Source of the DNA: Diphasiastrum complanatum
Taxonomy: Eukaryota > Streptophyta > Lycopodiopsida > Lycopodiales > Lycopodiaceae
Length of the DNA: 64,000 bases
Reading direction: 5' to 3'
Assembly (NCBI GenBank): GCA_029204225.1
Contig: CM055104.1
Span: forward strand, 55,740,538 to 55,804,537
The notes beneath the pieces are model-generated. The model was not told the origin of the DNA, ran no database searches, and saw only the letters and a program-made list of their open reading frames with translations. Position 1 is the stretch's first letter. Each line of letters starts with the position of its first letter. The position numbers and the translations under genes were made by a program. Shown piece by piece: positions 51,955-61,864 of this stretch.

Positions 51955-52205
51955 GCGTCGGTCGAGATTTAAAGGGCGTCACGTCGGTTGAGTTATGATA
52001 AAAACGTGTCAGTCGAGATTGAACTGAAGGTCGTTGGTCGAAATGGAACTGGAACCCGTTGGTCGAGATGGAACTGGAATCCGTCGGTTGAGACTGAAGT
52101 GAATCCTGTCGGTTGAAACTGAAGTGGATCCCGTCGGTTGAGATTGAAGTGGATCCCGTCGGTTGAGATTGAAGTGGATCCCGTCGGTTGAGATTGATCA
52201 AATTT
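51955..52205. repeat. 25-bp minisatellite, block 3
   Basis: About nine units. The last four are nearly identical (GTCGGTTGAGATTGAAGTGG plus ATCCC). The core CGGTTGAGATT is shared with the blocks at 32368 and 33231, and all blocks lie 3' of a gypsy integrase on the minus strand. Confidence 0.88.
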
Positions 52206-52560
52206 TCAATATGAAGGGATGGATCTGTGGTATGCAAGTGAAGAACTTCAAAGGTGAAAAAATATGATTGAGACATAGAGTTGAAGTTTTTTATGAAAAG
52301 AGTGTATCCCCAAGGATGTTTGTATTGTGGAGATACCCGTTAGTCACAGAGATGAGGTGGCCAAAGTGGGAGAAGCAACTCCTATGGTATAGCCTAGCAT
52401 TTGTTGACCTAGAACCTTCATAACCCATGAGTATGTACAGGAAGAAAAAAAATGCATAGAAGAGACATAAAAAGAAGGCATGCAAAACTAGAAGTACAAG
52501 TAATAAAAAATAAAATTAAAATTAAAAACAATAAACATAGAGAAATGTAGAATATGTACT
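52206..52560 (-). other. Probable LTR/3' untranslated end of Gypsy-H2, no gene
   Basis: This contains TAGCATTTGTTGACCTAGAAC (near 52392), which is matched at 33810 (TATCATTTGTTGACCTAGAAC) at the same distance from the integrase of Gypsy-H. The two elements therefore share their 3' ends. Confidence 0.55.
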
Positions 52561-52569
52561 AGGAAAAGA

Positions 52570-53790
52570 TGTTCAATTGGGTCAACAGAGAACAACTCTT
52601 TGTAATACCGTCGTAGACGACCATCGTTTACGACAGTGTCTAGGAGTATTCCATCAAGTGTTTGTAATTGGATGGCACCATTAGGAAATTTTTTATTAAT
52701 AATGTATGGCCCCTCACTTCTGAATTTCAACTTGCCGGGGTGCTTCGTTGATGTATAAGGAAGCACCTGGTCACCTAAGTGGAGATCTTTATTGCGCAAT
52801 TGACGGTCATGCCAGGCCTTTTGGCATCGTTTGTTAACTAGTTGTGCATGATAAGATATTAGTCTTGTCTCGCATAACTAGGCTAACGTAAATAGCCTGG
52901 TTTTGACTTGTTGTTCGATTGAAGTTTTTTCACAAAGATCTGTTAAAAGAAGCTTCCGTAACTCTTAGCGAAGGTACTAAGAATTCTACGGGCATTACCG
53001 CTTTTTGACTATATACTAAGTGAAAAGGTGTAACCCACCCAGTGGCTTTCTTCGGAGTGGTGCGGTAAGCCTAGATAGCTGAGAAAAGTTTTGTTTCCCA
53101 ATCAAAACGACTGGTTTCAACTATTTTGGTTAGAATTTTACAGATCGTCTTATTAGTTGATTAAGCCTGGCCATTACACCTAGGATAGTATGGTGTACTT
53201 TTTCTATGAATGACAAGGTAATGGCGTAGGAGATTATCAATGATAGCATTTAAAAAATGCGTGCCACGATCACTAACAAGCTCAATGGGACAGCTAAAAC
53301 GGGTAATGTTTTCGTAAAGAAAACGTGCAACTATTTTTGCGTTGGCATCCTTCGTTGCTCGAGCCTCCACTCACTTAGTGGTGTAATCAGTGGCTATGAG
53401 GATGTATCGAGCTTGGGTATGTTTTGCTGCTGGACTGATTGGTCCAACAAAGTCAATCCCCCACTTATGGAAAGCTTCGCCTTCTATAATGGGGGTCAAT
53501 GGTGTGAAGTCTGCTTTAGTATTTTTCTTTGCGCGTTGACAGACACCACACGCTTTAATGACAGCAAACGTGTCTTTAAACAAAGATGGCCACCAGAATT
53601 CCGCTCTAAGGATAATCTTCGTTGTGGCTTCAGCAGAAAAGTGACTACTTCCAATGCCCTCATGAGCCTGAGATACTATCGGTCATATCTCATATTCATA
53701 AGCACATCGTCGAATAATGTCGTCAACGCCCCTTTTGTAAAGTTGTCCTGCAATTAACTGAAAGGGCGCTGCTTTTATTAAATAAAAAAA
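52570..53790 (-). pseudogene. Gypsy-H2 integrase
   Basis: Minus strand: [20 protein letters not shown] (finger), [20 protein letters not shown] (first Asp), ELVSDRGTHFLNAIIDN (second Asp), then CNGQA followed by TAA (53163-53161) where the homologous integrase at 33990-35230 has the catalytic Glu (CNGQAESTNK). The third catalytic residue is therefore a stop codon. A further stop follows in DYTTK. The C-terminal domain continues with KDLHLGDQVLPYTSTKHPGK, LKFRSEGPYIINKKFPNGAI and LDGILLDTVVNDGRLRRYY, ending near 52575. Integration activity is lost. Confidence 0.9.
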
Positions 53791-53837
53791 ATTTCCGTTG
53801 TACTCAGGCCTTCTTTTAGTTGGCCTGTTGTGAGGAA

Positions 53838-54200
53838 CTAAGTGATCTTCTCAGCCCATAGGGGTGTGGCATCGAGCTGAAAAAGGCAGGCATCAGGAAG
53901 ATCATCGTTGACTGGTGCAGTTGCTTTTTCAGCACTTGGTAGTCTGGAAAGGTGATCCGCCATGAAATGTTGGGTTCCTTTTCGAACGACTACACGGAAA
54001 TTGAATTCCTCCAAAATCAGTAGCCATCTAGCTATTCGTCCTGTCTTATAGGACTTATTAACGATATATAGGAGTGCTTGATGGTATGTGTAGAAAGCAA
54101 AGGTCTGGCCTAATAAATAATGTCGTAGTTGTTGTACCGCATAGACCATTGCCAATGCTTCTCTCTCGGTAGTTGTATAGTTTACTTCAACAGACACCAA
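53838..54200 (-). pseudogene. Gypsy-H2 RNase H
   Basis: An open frame of 120 codons: VNYTTTEREALAMVYAVQQL, RHYLLGQTFAFYTYHQALLY, TGRIARWLLILEEFNFRVVV and RKGTQHFMADHLSRLPS. RNase H removes the RNA template strand. The conserved FYTDHQ motif, intact in Gypsy-3, reads FYTYHQ, so an active-site Asp is Tyr. It is joined to integrase with a stop at 53838 and to RT through the broken region 54200-54475. Confidence 0.9.
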
Positions 54201-54208
54201 TTGCCTAC

Positions 54209-55362
54209 TTAAGAAACGTATAGGAAAATCTTTGCCATACTAGCCCGGTTGTGCAATGAGACCTCCAATGGCATATTTACTTGTGTCAGTTGGTATGACC
54301 GAGGAAGACATATATTTCCTTCATTGTTGCAGGTAAGGGCATGTCCACGATAACCATGATTTTTGACGGGTTGGTAGAAATACCATCCTTTGATATTATA
54401 TGCCCGAGTACAACCCCGAGGGTGACCCATATTTGGCATTTATCAGGGTTTAGTGAGATGCTGAACATACGACATCAAATGAAGATTTTCTCCAAGGCAT
54501 CTAAGTGCGTAGCAGTGGAAGAATGTACACCTAGATCGTCGAGATAAATCTCCACTATCCGATGTAACAGATCTTGAAAGGCCAGTTGCATGACCCGTTG
54601 GAAAGTGGAGGGGGCATTACATAAGCCAAAAGGCATAACTTTATAAGCGTAAACACCGTTCTCTGTGGCAAAAGCCGTTTTATGTTTATCTTCAGGGGCT
54701 ATTTGAACAAGGAAATAACCGTTGAATCTATCCAAGAAGCTGAAAGCTTCAGCTCCTGCCATTTCCTCTAATATTTGGTCGTTAAGGGCAAGGGAAAATG
54801 GTCTTTCTTCGTAACCGCATTAAGGTTCTTGAGGTCAACACAGATACGAAACTTGCCCGTTTTTCTTGGGTACAACCACAATGGGTGATACCCAATCAGT
54901 ATGTTGGACTTCATAAATGAAGCCAACATCTAGCAATTTCTTAATATCCTCATCGATCCTTTCACGATATACTGGGTTACTGCGGTAAGGTTTAGCCCTA
55001 ACAGGCTTAGCATTGTCTTCTAGAGGAATCCGATGTACTACTATTTCAGGGGGGATTCTTTTAATTTCGGAATAATTCCATGCAAATACATCCCTGTATT
55101 TGCGTAATAAAGTTTCTAGATCAGACAGTTGGGTTGATGACAGATGTGCACCAACATGAACTATGTGATCTATGTCCTCGTCAGGATCCTTAAGGTTTAG
55201 TGGAATTGTCTTAGCGGGTCCTTCAAAAGAATTGGAACTTGGTGCAGGTTCCGGATGTGGCTGCGGTAACCAGATAACAACGCCATCCAGTGTAAAGTCT
55301 TTGAACTTCTGTGGAAGATCAAAAGGTGGGTCCACAAAATGTTTTGGGACTTTAGGAATCAT
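54209..55362 (-). pseudogene. Gypsy-H2 reverse transcriptase
   Basis: The minus-strand frame from 55362 has the pre-RT region, YRDVFAWNYSEIKRIPPEIV, IDEDIKKLLDVGFIYEVQHT and DWVSPIVVVPKKNG. A one-base shift near 54835 and another near 54785 follow. Then LKNLNAVTKKDHFPLP, AGAEAFSFLDRFNGYFLVQI, YKVMPFGLCNAPSTFQRVMQ and an intact catalytic YLDDLGVHSS (near 54535), and the post-RT KCQIWVTLGVVLGHIISKDG and FLGHTN. This gypsy RT would synthesise cDNA from the PBS primer. All palm motifs are readable although split over three frames. Confidence 0.92.
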
Positions 55363-55630
55363 TTGAGTTGATTCTTTACCAGACGTGGAAGCTTTGTCGG
55401 ACTAGTTGTTGTCTGTCCCCTCTGACAAGGGCTTGATTGGCTGTTTAAGCATGGCACACATCTGTTTTTGACGCTCGGTTAATTTTGTATCAGTAATTTT
55501 ATTTTTTTGTAACGGAGGTTTTTGTGGTTTTTGAATAGGCGGTGTTGTGGCCTCACTTACCATATCGGCGTCGACTGTATCCTAGACTTCGTCGAGATAC
55601 ACGTCCCAAGTATATACGTTGGATTTGGGC

Positions 55631-56506
55631 CTATATGCTTGTGTGTTTGGTACTTTGGATGTTAGTTGGATATGAGCCAACGGTCCTGGGAGAAATGACT
55701 TTGGACGGATAATGTTGAGCATCTAGATAGAGGAGTACATGATCATCCGTCATTTCGACATCATCCATGGAAAGAATACCTTCCGAAACATGGGCAGTAG
55801 AGACACTAGGTTCTCCTGGGCACCAAGCTATAGAAATGGGGTCTATCATCATAAGCGGGATGATGGGTGTGTCAATGTCTGTAGAAGATGGGAGAATATC
55901 CACATCTTCTGCAGCTGTTTCGATACGACATCGATTGGAATCCGCACAGTCCATGGTGGCTAGTGCATGACCCCAATTGATTATGTCCGTGGTTCGTGTA
56001 TAGTGGCCTTTTGGTTGGATTGGGACACTCTCTGATTTGTCATATGTTGTAGAAGACCAATCATCGTATACCTTGGCAGGCTTGACATGGCCATTTGAGT
56101 CAACAATGACTCGTTTATCGTGGTTGCCAAAGGTAATTTTGTTGTTCTTCCAGTCTTGGACAACACCTGCCATCTGGAGCCAGGGTGTACCAAGAAGGAG
56201 CTTATACGTATTGGCATCTTCTGGTAGGTCTAAGATGACACAATCGATGATAAACTTGACACCTGCTATTCGAACTTTTATATTTGATAAATGACCAGCA
56301 GGGTTAGTAACTCGTTGATCAGCCATACAAAGTTTATAACATGGTTGATCGAGGGTATTGAAGCCCCATGACTTTGCCAATGGCAAAGCCATTATATTAA
56401 CGCCTGATCCACTATCGAGGATAGCAGATATTGTGAGATAATCTTTATAGGACAAAGGTAGTGTGATGCTATTCCCCTTAGCAACACCTCTATGCATCAA
56501 ATTCAT
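55631..56506 (-). pseudogene. Gypsy-H2 aspartic protease and linker
   Basis: A 291-codon open frame: LTISAILDSGSGVNIMALPL (catalytic D-S-G intact), WGFNTLDQPCYKLCMADQRV, FIIDCVILDLPEDANTYKLL and LLGTPWLQMAGVVQDWKNN, a classical retropepsin fold signature, followed by a linker of about 130 residues with SESVPIQPKGHYTRTTDI, PLMMIDPISIAWCPGEPS and DDVEMTDDHVLLYLD. It is one of the two longest intact frames of Gypsy-H2. Stops near 55630 and between 55363 and 55630 separate it from RT. Position between gag and RT is canonical. Confidence 0.9.
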
Positions 56507-58442
56507 AGGAATCTAAGGAATTTCAGGAATTTCTTCTGGTTTTCGCTGATCATCAGGGATAGGAGGCAGTTGAAAACTACGATGGATATAGCGTTGAGTC
56601 CGGTGAAGGATTTGATAGCACTATGGAACGACATGGTGAGTTGAGCTTGCAGGAGGTCAGAAAATACTCAAGTCCCTGTAGGGATTGCTCCTTTCCGGGG
56701 ATATGAGCTGATAACAAACTTTCCGTATGTTCTTCTTCTCGCAAAAATTCATCTCGAAAATCGTTGTATTGCCTTTGTTCCACCTTTGGGTTTGGGTAAT
56801 CTTTTGGTAATGTGGAGGCCGTCAAATGGCTTCCATGTGGGTCAGCTGATTGTCCATGGTTTTGCTGGTGTTCTTGATGTTGGCATTATGCTCTAGTAAG
56901 AACTCTAACAGGTTCGGTTGTGATATGACGTGCTGGAAGGATCCTGTTAGGTTGTTTAGGATAGCCTTTGAAGCTGTGTTTGCAAACACAGTCAGGACAT
57001 TCCACATGGTATTGGTTTTTGACTTTACAGTCGGTCATAAAATGTCTTGTTTCACCACAGATAAAGCAACGGTTGCTCATTGGTCTGGTGGCGATACCAT
57101 AACCATCTTGGATGGCTAGCTGTGTTGGGTTTTCTGGTGGTGTGGAATACTCAGCTTGTTTGCACGAACATGAGTTGTCGGTTTGATACTGGTGATGGCT
57201 AGATGATGGAATTGATGTATCATGATGATATGATTGATCGTAGGAGTTTTCTACCAGTGGATGTCTATGTTTTTGTGCTCCTAGATCCTGTTGTCCTCGT
57301 GGTGGTGGTCCTAAGAGTGCCAGCTGTGGTTGAGGTTCATGTCTAGGTTGTCTGGGCAACTCTTGTATATGGATCTGGTTGTTTCATGGTGGATAGGACG
57401 TGTGTTGTTGCTGTGAAACAAATGGTTGTCGAGGACGTTGATAATGTCCTCCTGACTGGTTGTGAGGCTGATTCCTCGGGTTATAATAGCAATAAAGGGA
57501 GGTATGCCCCATAAAGTCGTAGATTTAAAATTTGATCAGGGAGGTATCTGGGACCGGTTGGTATGAAGGGCACTCATTGCCAGTGTGTGTTCCTCGGCAG
57601 TGAGGGCACCACGTGTTCTCTCGTCTATGATGGATTTGGCCAGTGGGTAACTGACCTGGCATCGAACTTTGGATAGACTTAAGAGTGTTTTGAAACTCTT
57701 TTGTGAGTTTCTCCATCTGTTGTTGGTGTTGTTGATTAAGCAACTCCATCTGTGTTTTCCATAATTGCTCTCCTGTGTCATCGTTTGGTTGAGCTTCTTG
57801 GATGGCACGATGTGCTCTTCGTTCACGTGGTTCATCCACATCTGAGCCCTCGTCTTCTTCCCGAATGGCATCAGACATGGCTTGTTTCAATGATGTATAT
57901 TCATCATTGGAACAAAGTTCACGTCGTATCCATCGTGGGAGTCCAACGAGAAACCAAATGATGAGCATGGACTCGGTAGGTTGCTCTTGTACCTGACTTT
58001 TTAAGCATTTGAATCATTCAATGTAGTCACGTAATTTTTCGTCTTTTGTCATTTTGATATTACTTAATTTTAACAAAAGGCTTTCTATCAAGCGAAAAGG
58101 CTTGAACCGTTTGATGAAGGCCTCTTTCAAGAGTAACTAGTCACATTTATCTTCACGATCAAGGTTAAAAAACCACTCTCGTGCGCGATCGATCATGGTC
58201 ATCGAGAAGAGCTGGACCATGGCCTCTGGTGATGTCTCGCCGTAGACGTCACAAGCGTTCTCAAAGACTTGGAGAAATCTTTGAGGATCAGTGTTACCAT
58301 CGTACTTAGGTAAGTCTAGCTTTGGGGTCCTTTTTTTAGTATGTGGAACATTATTTGCAAAAGCTCCGTTTAAGTGAGCTCGTGCATGTGAGGATTCGGC
58401 AGCATGAAATTGTGGTCGTTCGTATGGAGCTTCATAACGCAT
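56507..58442 (-). pseudogene. Gypsy-H2 gag with two zinc-binding motifs
   Basis: ATG at 58442 opens MRYEAPYERPQFHAAESS and the capsid start RTPKLDLPKYDGNTDPQRF, MVQLFSMTMIDRAREWFFNL, IKRFKPFRLIESLLLKL, MLIIWFLVGLPRWIRREL. A Gln-rich coiled segment (LLNQQHQQQMEKLTKEFQ) follows, then WCPHCRGTHTGNEC, and farther on a canonical knuckle CFICGETRHFMTDC (near 57065), with a Cys-rich CPDCVCKH after it. Stops lie near 58139, 58015, 57525, 57387 and 56883. The gag is long (about 640 codons in all) compared with the simple gag at 17447. Confidence 0.88.
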
Positions 58443-61308
58443 AGTTTTTTTTATGGAATGCAGTTAAGGCACTTGTGAAATATCAATGGCTTAAAAATTC
58501 ATGTGCATTAGATTTCGATGAGTGCAGTGGTTTTTTTCACAAATTTGTTGCACAGATTCATTTTGCATAATCATTGGTATACATTCTATAAGCATGGTAT
58601 TGTCCATTAAAAAGAACTACGTTTTCATTTTGGACATTGCTCTATTAGAAAATATACCCGTAATGAGTTCAACCGAACGTAAAATTTTTCGGTTTTTTTG
58701 CAAATGGTGGAAATGAAATTCTTGTAAGGGGTGGCAAATGAAAATTCGCTCGGCATCACTCGACTGTGTTGACCCCCTAAAATATTAAACACATGGTTGC
58801 AAAGTTTTGACCATTGTGTGTGGGAATTTCATTTAGGCAATAAACAGAAAAAAAAACTTAATGCAAAATCTATTCAACAATTAGCCATTGTGATTTACAA
58901 CTTGGGCTAATCGGAAATTTATTCCGGCGATTGAAAGCCCCGAAGTTGTTCATGACTGGATAAATCGTTGGCCAAAGCTACTTTAGCTTGCACAACAACC
59001 AAGAATAAAAAAGTGAATTTCGTCGGTTATTTACTTTGGGTAAGGCCTCCTCGTGGTGGAGGACGCAACCCATAGAATTGTGATTGGGCTGAATTCATGG
59101 AGGAATTTCGTAAGGCTTTTCACAATTGATGAATTGGATTCACTTTGATTAACTACTGTGGGCAACCGTGAATGTGAATTCTTGGATTTTTTTGGCCAAG
59201 GTATCATTTTTTCAAAAATCATTCACGGCCAGAAAGGACCCAAAAGCCTAATATGGAAATTGGAATGGAACGAAAAAGTTGTTTCTTGATGTGCTTAAAG
59301 TAGTGGGCGTACCAACACTATTTGTTGTTAAAAACAAGAAAAAGCCGGTTCATTCTTTCCCATTTCTACATCTGTCACTGTGAGTCTTACGGTGACCGTA
59401 AAGATTATGAAAAGAGGCGAAAATATGTCTGTTTAAGTGAAGTTGGAAGTTTTTTTAATAAATCCCGAAAACTTCATATAATTGTACTATTTTTCTAACA
59501 CTTTGATCAGGAAGTGGAGGGCCTTCATGGAGGAAGAACTTGTGGTATGGGACGCATGCAATTCCAAAATGAAGATCTGAAACTAAGTGGATCAGTTGAC
59601 CATAGTATGGCCATAAATCTTAATGATGCCAAATACTGTTGGTCATAAAACGGGTGTTTTGTCAGAAATTTGAGATATTGGTCATGACCCCTTTTTTTGG
59701 ATATCTCAAATTTACAAGACCGAAAACCCGACAAGCTATTTCTTTAAAAAAGATATATTGGTGAATTTCTTAACTCATAAATTAACCCGACTTTTTTGTG
59801 ATTTTTTGGAAGGTGATTACCCGTTGACCATGGACGATGTCACAAAAATGGTTAATGAAACCATTTTCTACAATTGTTTTCTCTACTTGAATCTTCAAGT
59901 AATCATTTTCTGATTTACGAGTCAATTCTCAAGCTTGGTAATAAAGAAGATCTTTTGTTAAGTCACTGTGCTGGGACATCATTGGTATTTGACGATGATG
60001 CAACACTTCTTTGACTTTCTCGATTTTCTTGGATCTCTTCTTTGAAACTTCTCCTGGGCAAATCTCAAATGATCTATACCCCTTGGAAACTCGTGTCGTT
60101 TCTTGTTAAAAAGAGGGAGAAGTAGGAAGAAAAGAGAATTATCAAGGAGAAACATCGGTCAAAGATTCAAAGTGGAATCTGTTATATCAATGATGGACCT
60201 GTTTTATGAATAAAAAATTATAGGATATTTAGATATTACAGAAATCCTTTATGGATTATAGTAGATATCCTATTTGAAGATTTAAAGGGAGGAAATTTAG
60301 AAAGTACTCTTGTGGTAGAAAAGTGGTTGATAATAAGTCCGATTGATTTGTGCTAGAACTTGAAAATTCTATTGCAAGGTGTTTGTTGAAACCTGTTCCT
60401 TGCTGGAAGCAATCAACTTGATTTTAGTATGGATTGAGATCTGTGGGTTGATGCAAGGGAAGACATTCATGCTAACAATATATTCTTTTGAGTTAATCTC
60501 TGGTTGAGATTGTGAAATAGCACTCTTTTGAAAAATATTCTCTCTTAGAGGATAACCAAGTTACAAGATTCTCGATTATGAAAGTGTTGTGTACAGATAA
60601 GAAGTTATCTGTAGAGATATGCTATGTAGTGAATCTTTGTGGGATCATTAAAACCTTTTATACAAACTTTTAATCATGTGGATCTACAAAGTATTCCTTG
60701 AACTTAGTTTATTTGCATGCATAAAGTAGTTGTTGGTACATAGGCATATTGATGAGAATTGTGTTTGAGACACTGGGTTATAGTAATTTCTCATTGAGAA
60801 TTGCTTATTAAATGATTGATTTAGAATCAGGTTAAATGTGATGTTTTGGTACCACACCTAGACAATTAAATATTATGGATACTATTGTTGAAATGTATTG
60901 CTTATAAGTCACACGTCTATGAGTCATTTTGGACTCGTTTACATATGTGTGTGCATAGAATACACGAAAACTTTTGGGACTTATCTTTCCCCGTTCGGAA
61001 AGGATGGAATGCTATCCCGGAAGACTCATGAGAGTTGGATAGTTGTTTGCCAAAAGTTAGAACTCCACGTAATGAGGTTCCGGTAAATCTTAAGTTATTC
61101 TAGATTACAACTTAAGAGGAAAATCTAGACGTATTCTAGATTGGACCCTAACTTTGGAATGACAATTTGTGCCATGTCTAAAGTAAGGGCGTTTTTTAAT
61201 ATTACAATCCTTGTGAAAAACTCAGATCCAAAAGATGCTAAAGTTTCATAAAGATCTTGGCCATGGAAGTTATGCACATCTAGATTGAAAAAATGATAGA
61301 AATTGTGA
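58443..61308. other. About 2.9 kb with no recognisable gene
   Basis: No LTR copy, PBS, coding motif or tandem array was seen. By position 58443-59000 should hold the 5' leader, PBS and LTR of Gypsy-H2, but no GGCAACGGCGCCA-type site or second minisatellite block could be found, so that end is lost or too diverged. The remainder is AT-rich unique-looking sequence. Confidence 0.5.
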
Positions 61309-61864
61309 TGTTAAGCATACTAAACATCAACTAAACATCAAAATCTGATCATAAGCTTCCACAAACAGAAACTTGCTGTCCCTGTCCGTACTTCAGAGCC
61401 TACAACCTGCATTTCACACGTGTGAAGCCATAGCAACAAAGAAATCACAATTCTAGTGGCTAGAATGCAAGATATGAACAAAAAAGTGAGAGAGAAGAAG
61501 ATGGACCTTCAAAGAGCATAACATTCATTCAATAGAATGAAAATGAGATGTGTACATACTCGTGGAGATGGCTATTTATAGCAGCCATAGTGCCTCTTGG
61601 CCACTTGTCTTATGATAGGCTAAAATTGGGGTCCAATAGGATTCACCCATATACCTAGAAATTTGGTCAAATAGGAATGCACCAAATTATGAGCCAATAG
61701 AAGAGCTCCACACTCGACCTCCTCTAATTAATGTGACCTCAAAAGTAGTGTACACATACTTTGGGCCTCTACATACATGTATGAACCTATCTCTAACTTT
61801 TATTTGGCCATAGGCCTACAAAATCTCAAGTTAGGAAAATACTACTAGTTGACAATTTTTCACA
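61309..61864 (-). mobile_element. 3' LTR of Copia-F
   Basis: The minus strand starts TGTGAAAAATTGTCAACTAG at 61864, directly after the polypurine tract. A TATAAATA box is at 61580-61573 and CACACGTGTG at 61415-61424. The outer end near 61309 (TGTTAAGCATAC on plus) is estimated from the length of the related LTR at 15131-15656. Confidence 0.7.

Noticed and set aside
58443-61308. Search for the 5' LTR and PBS of Gypsy-H2, and for tRNA or rRNA genes
   Set aside because: No reverse-oriented PBS, second minisatellite block, cloverleaf or rRNA-like segment was recognisable by eye.
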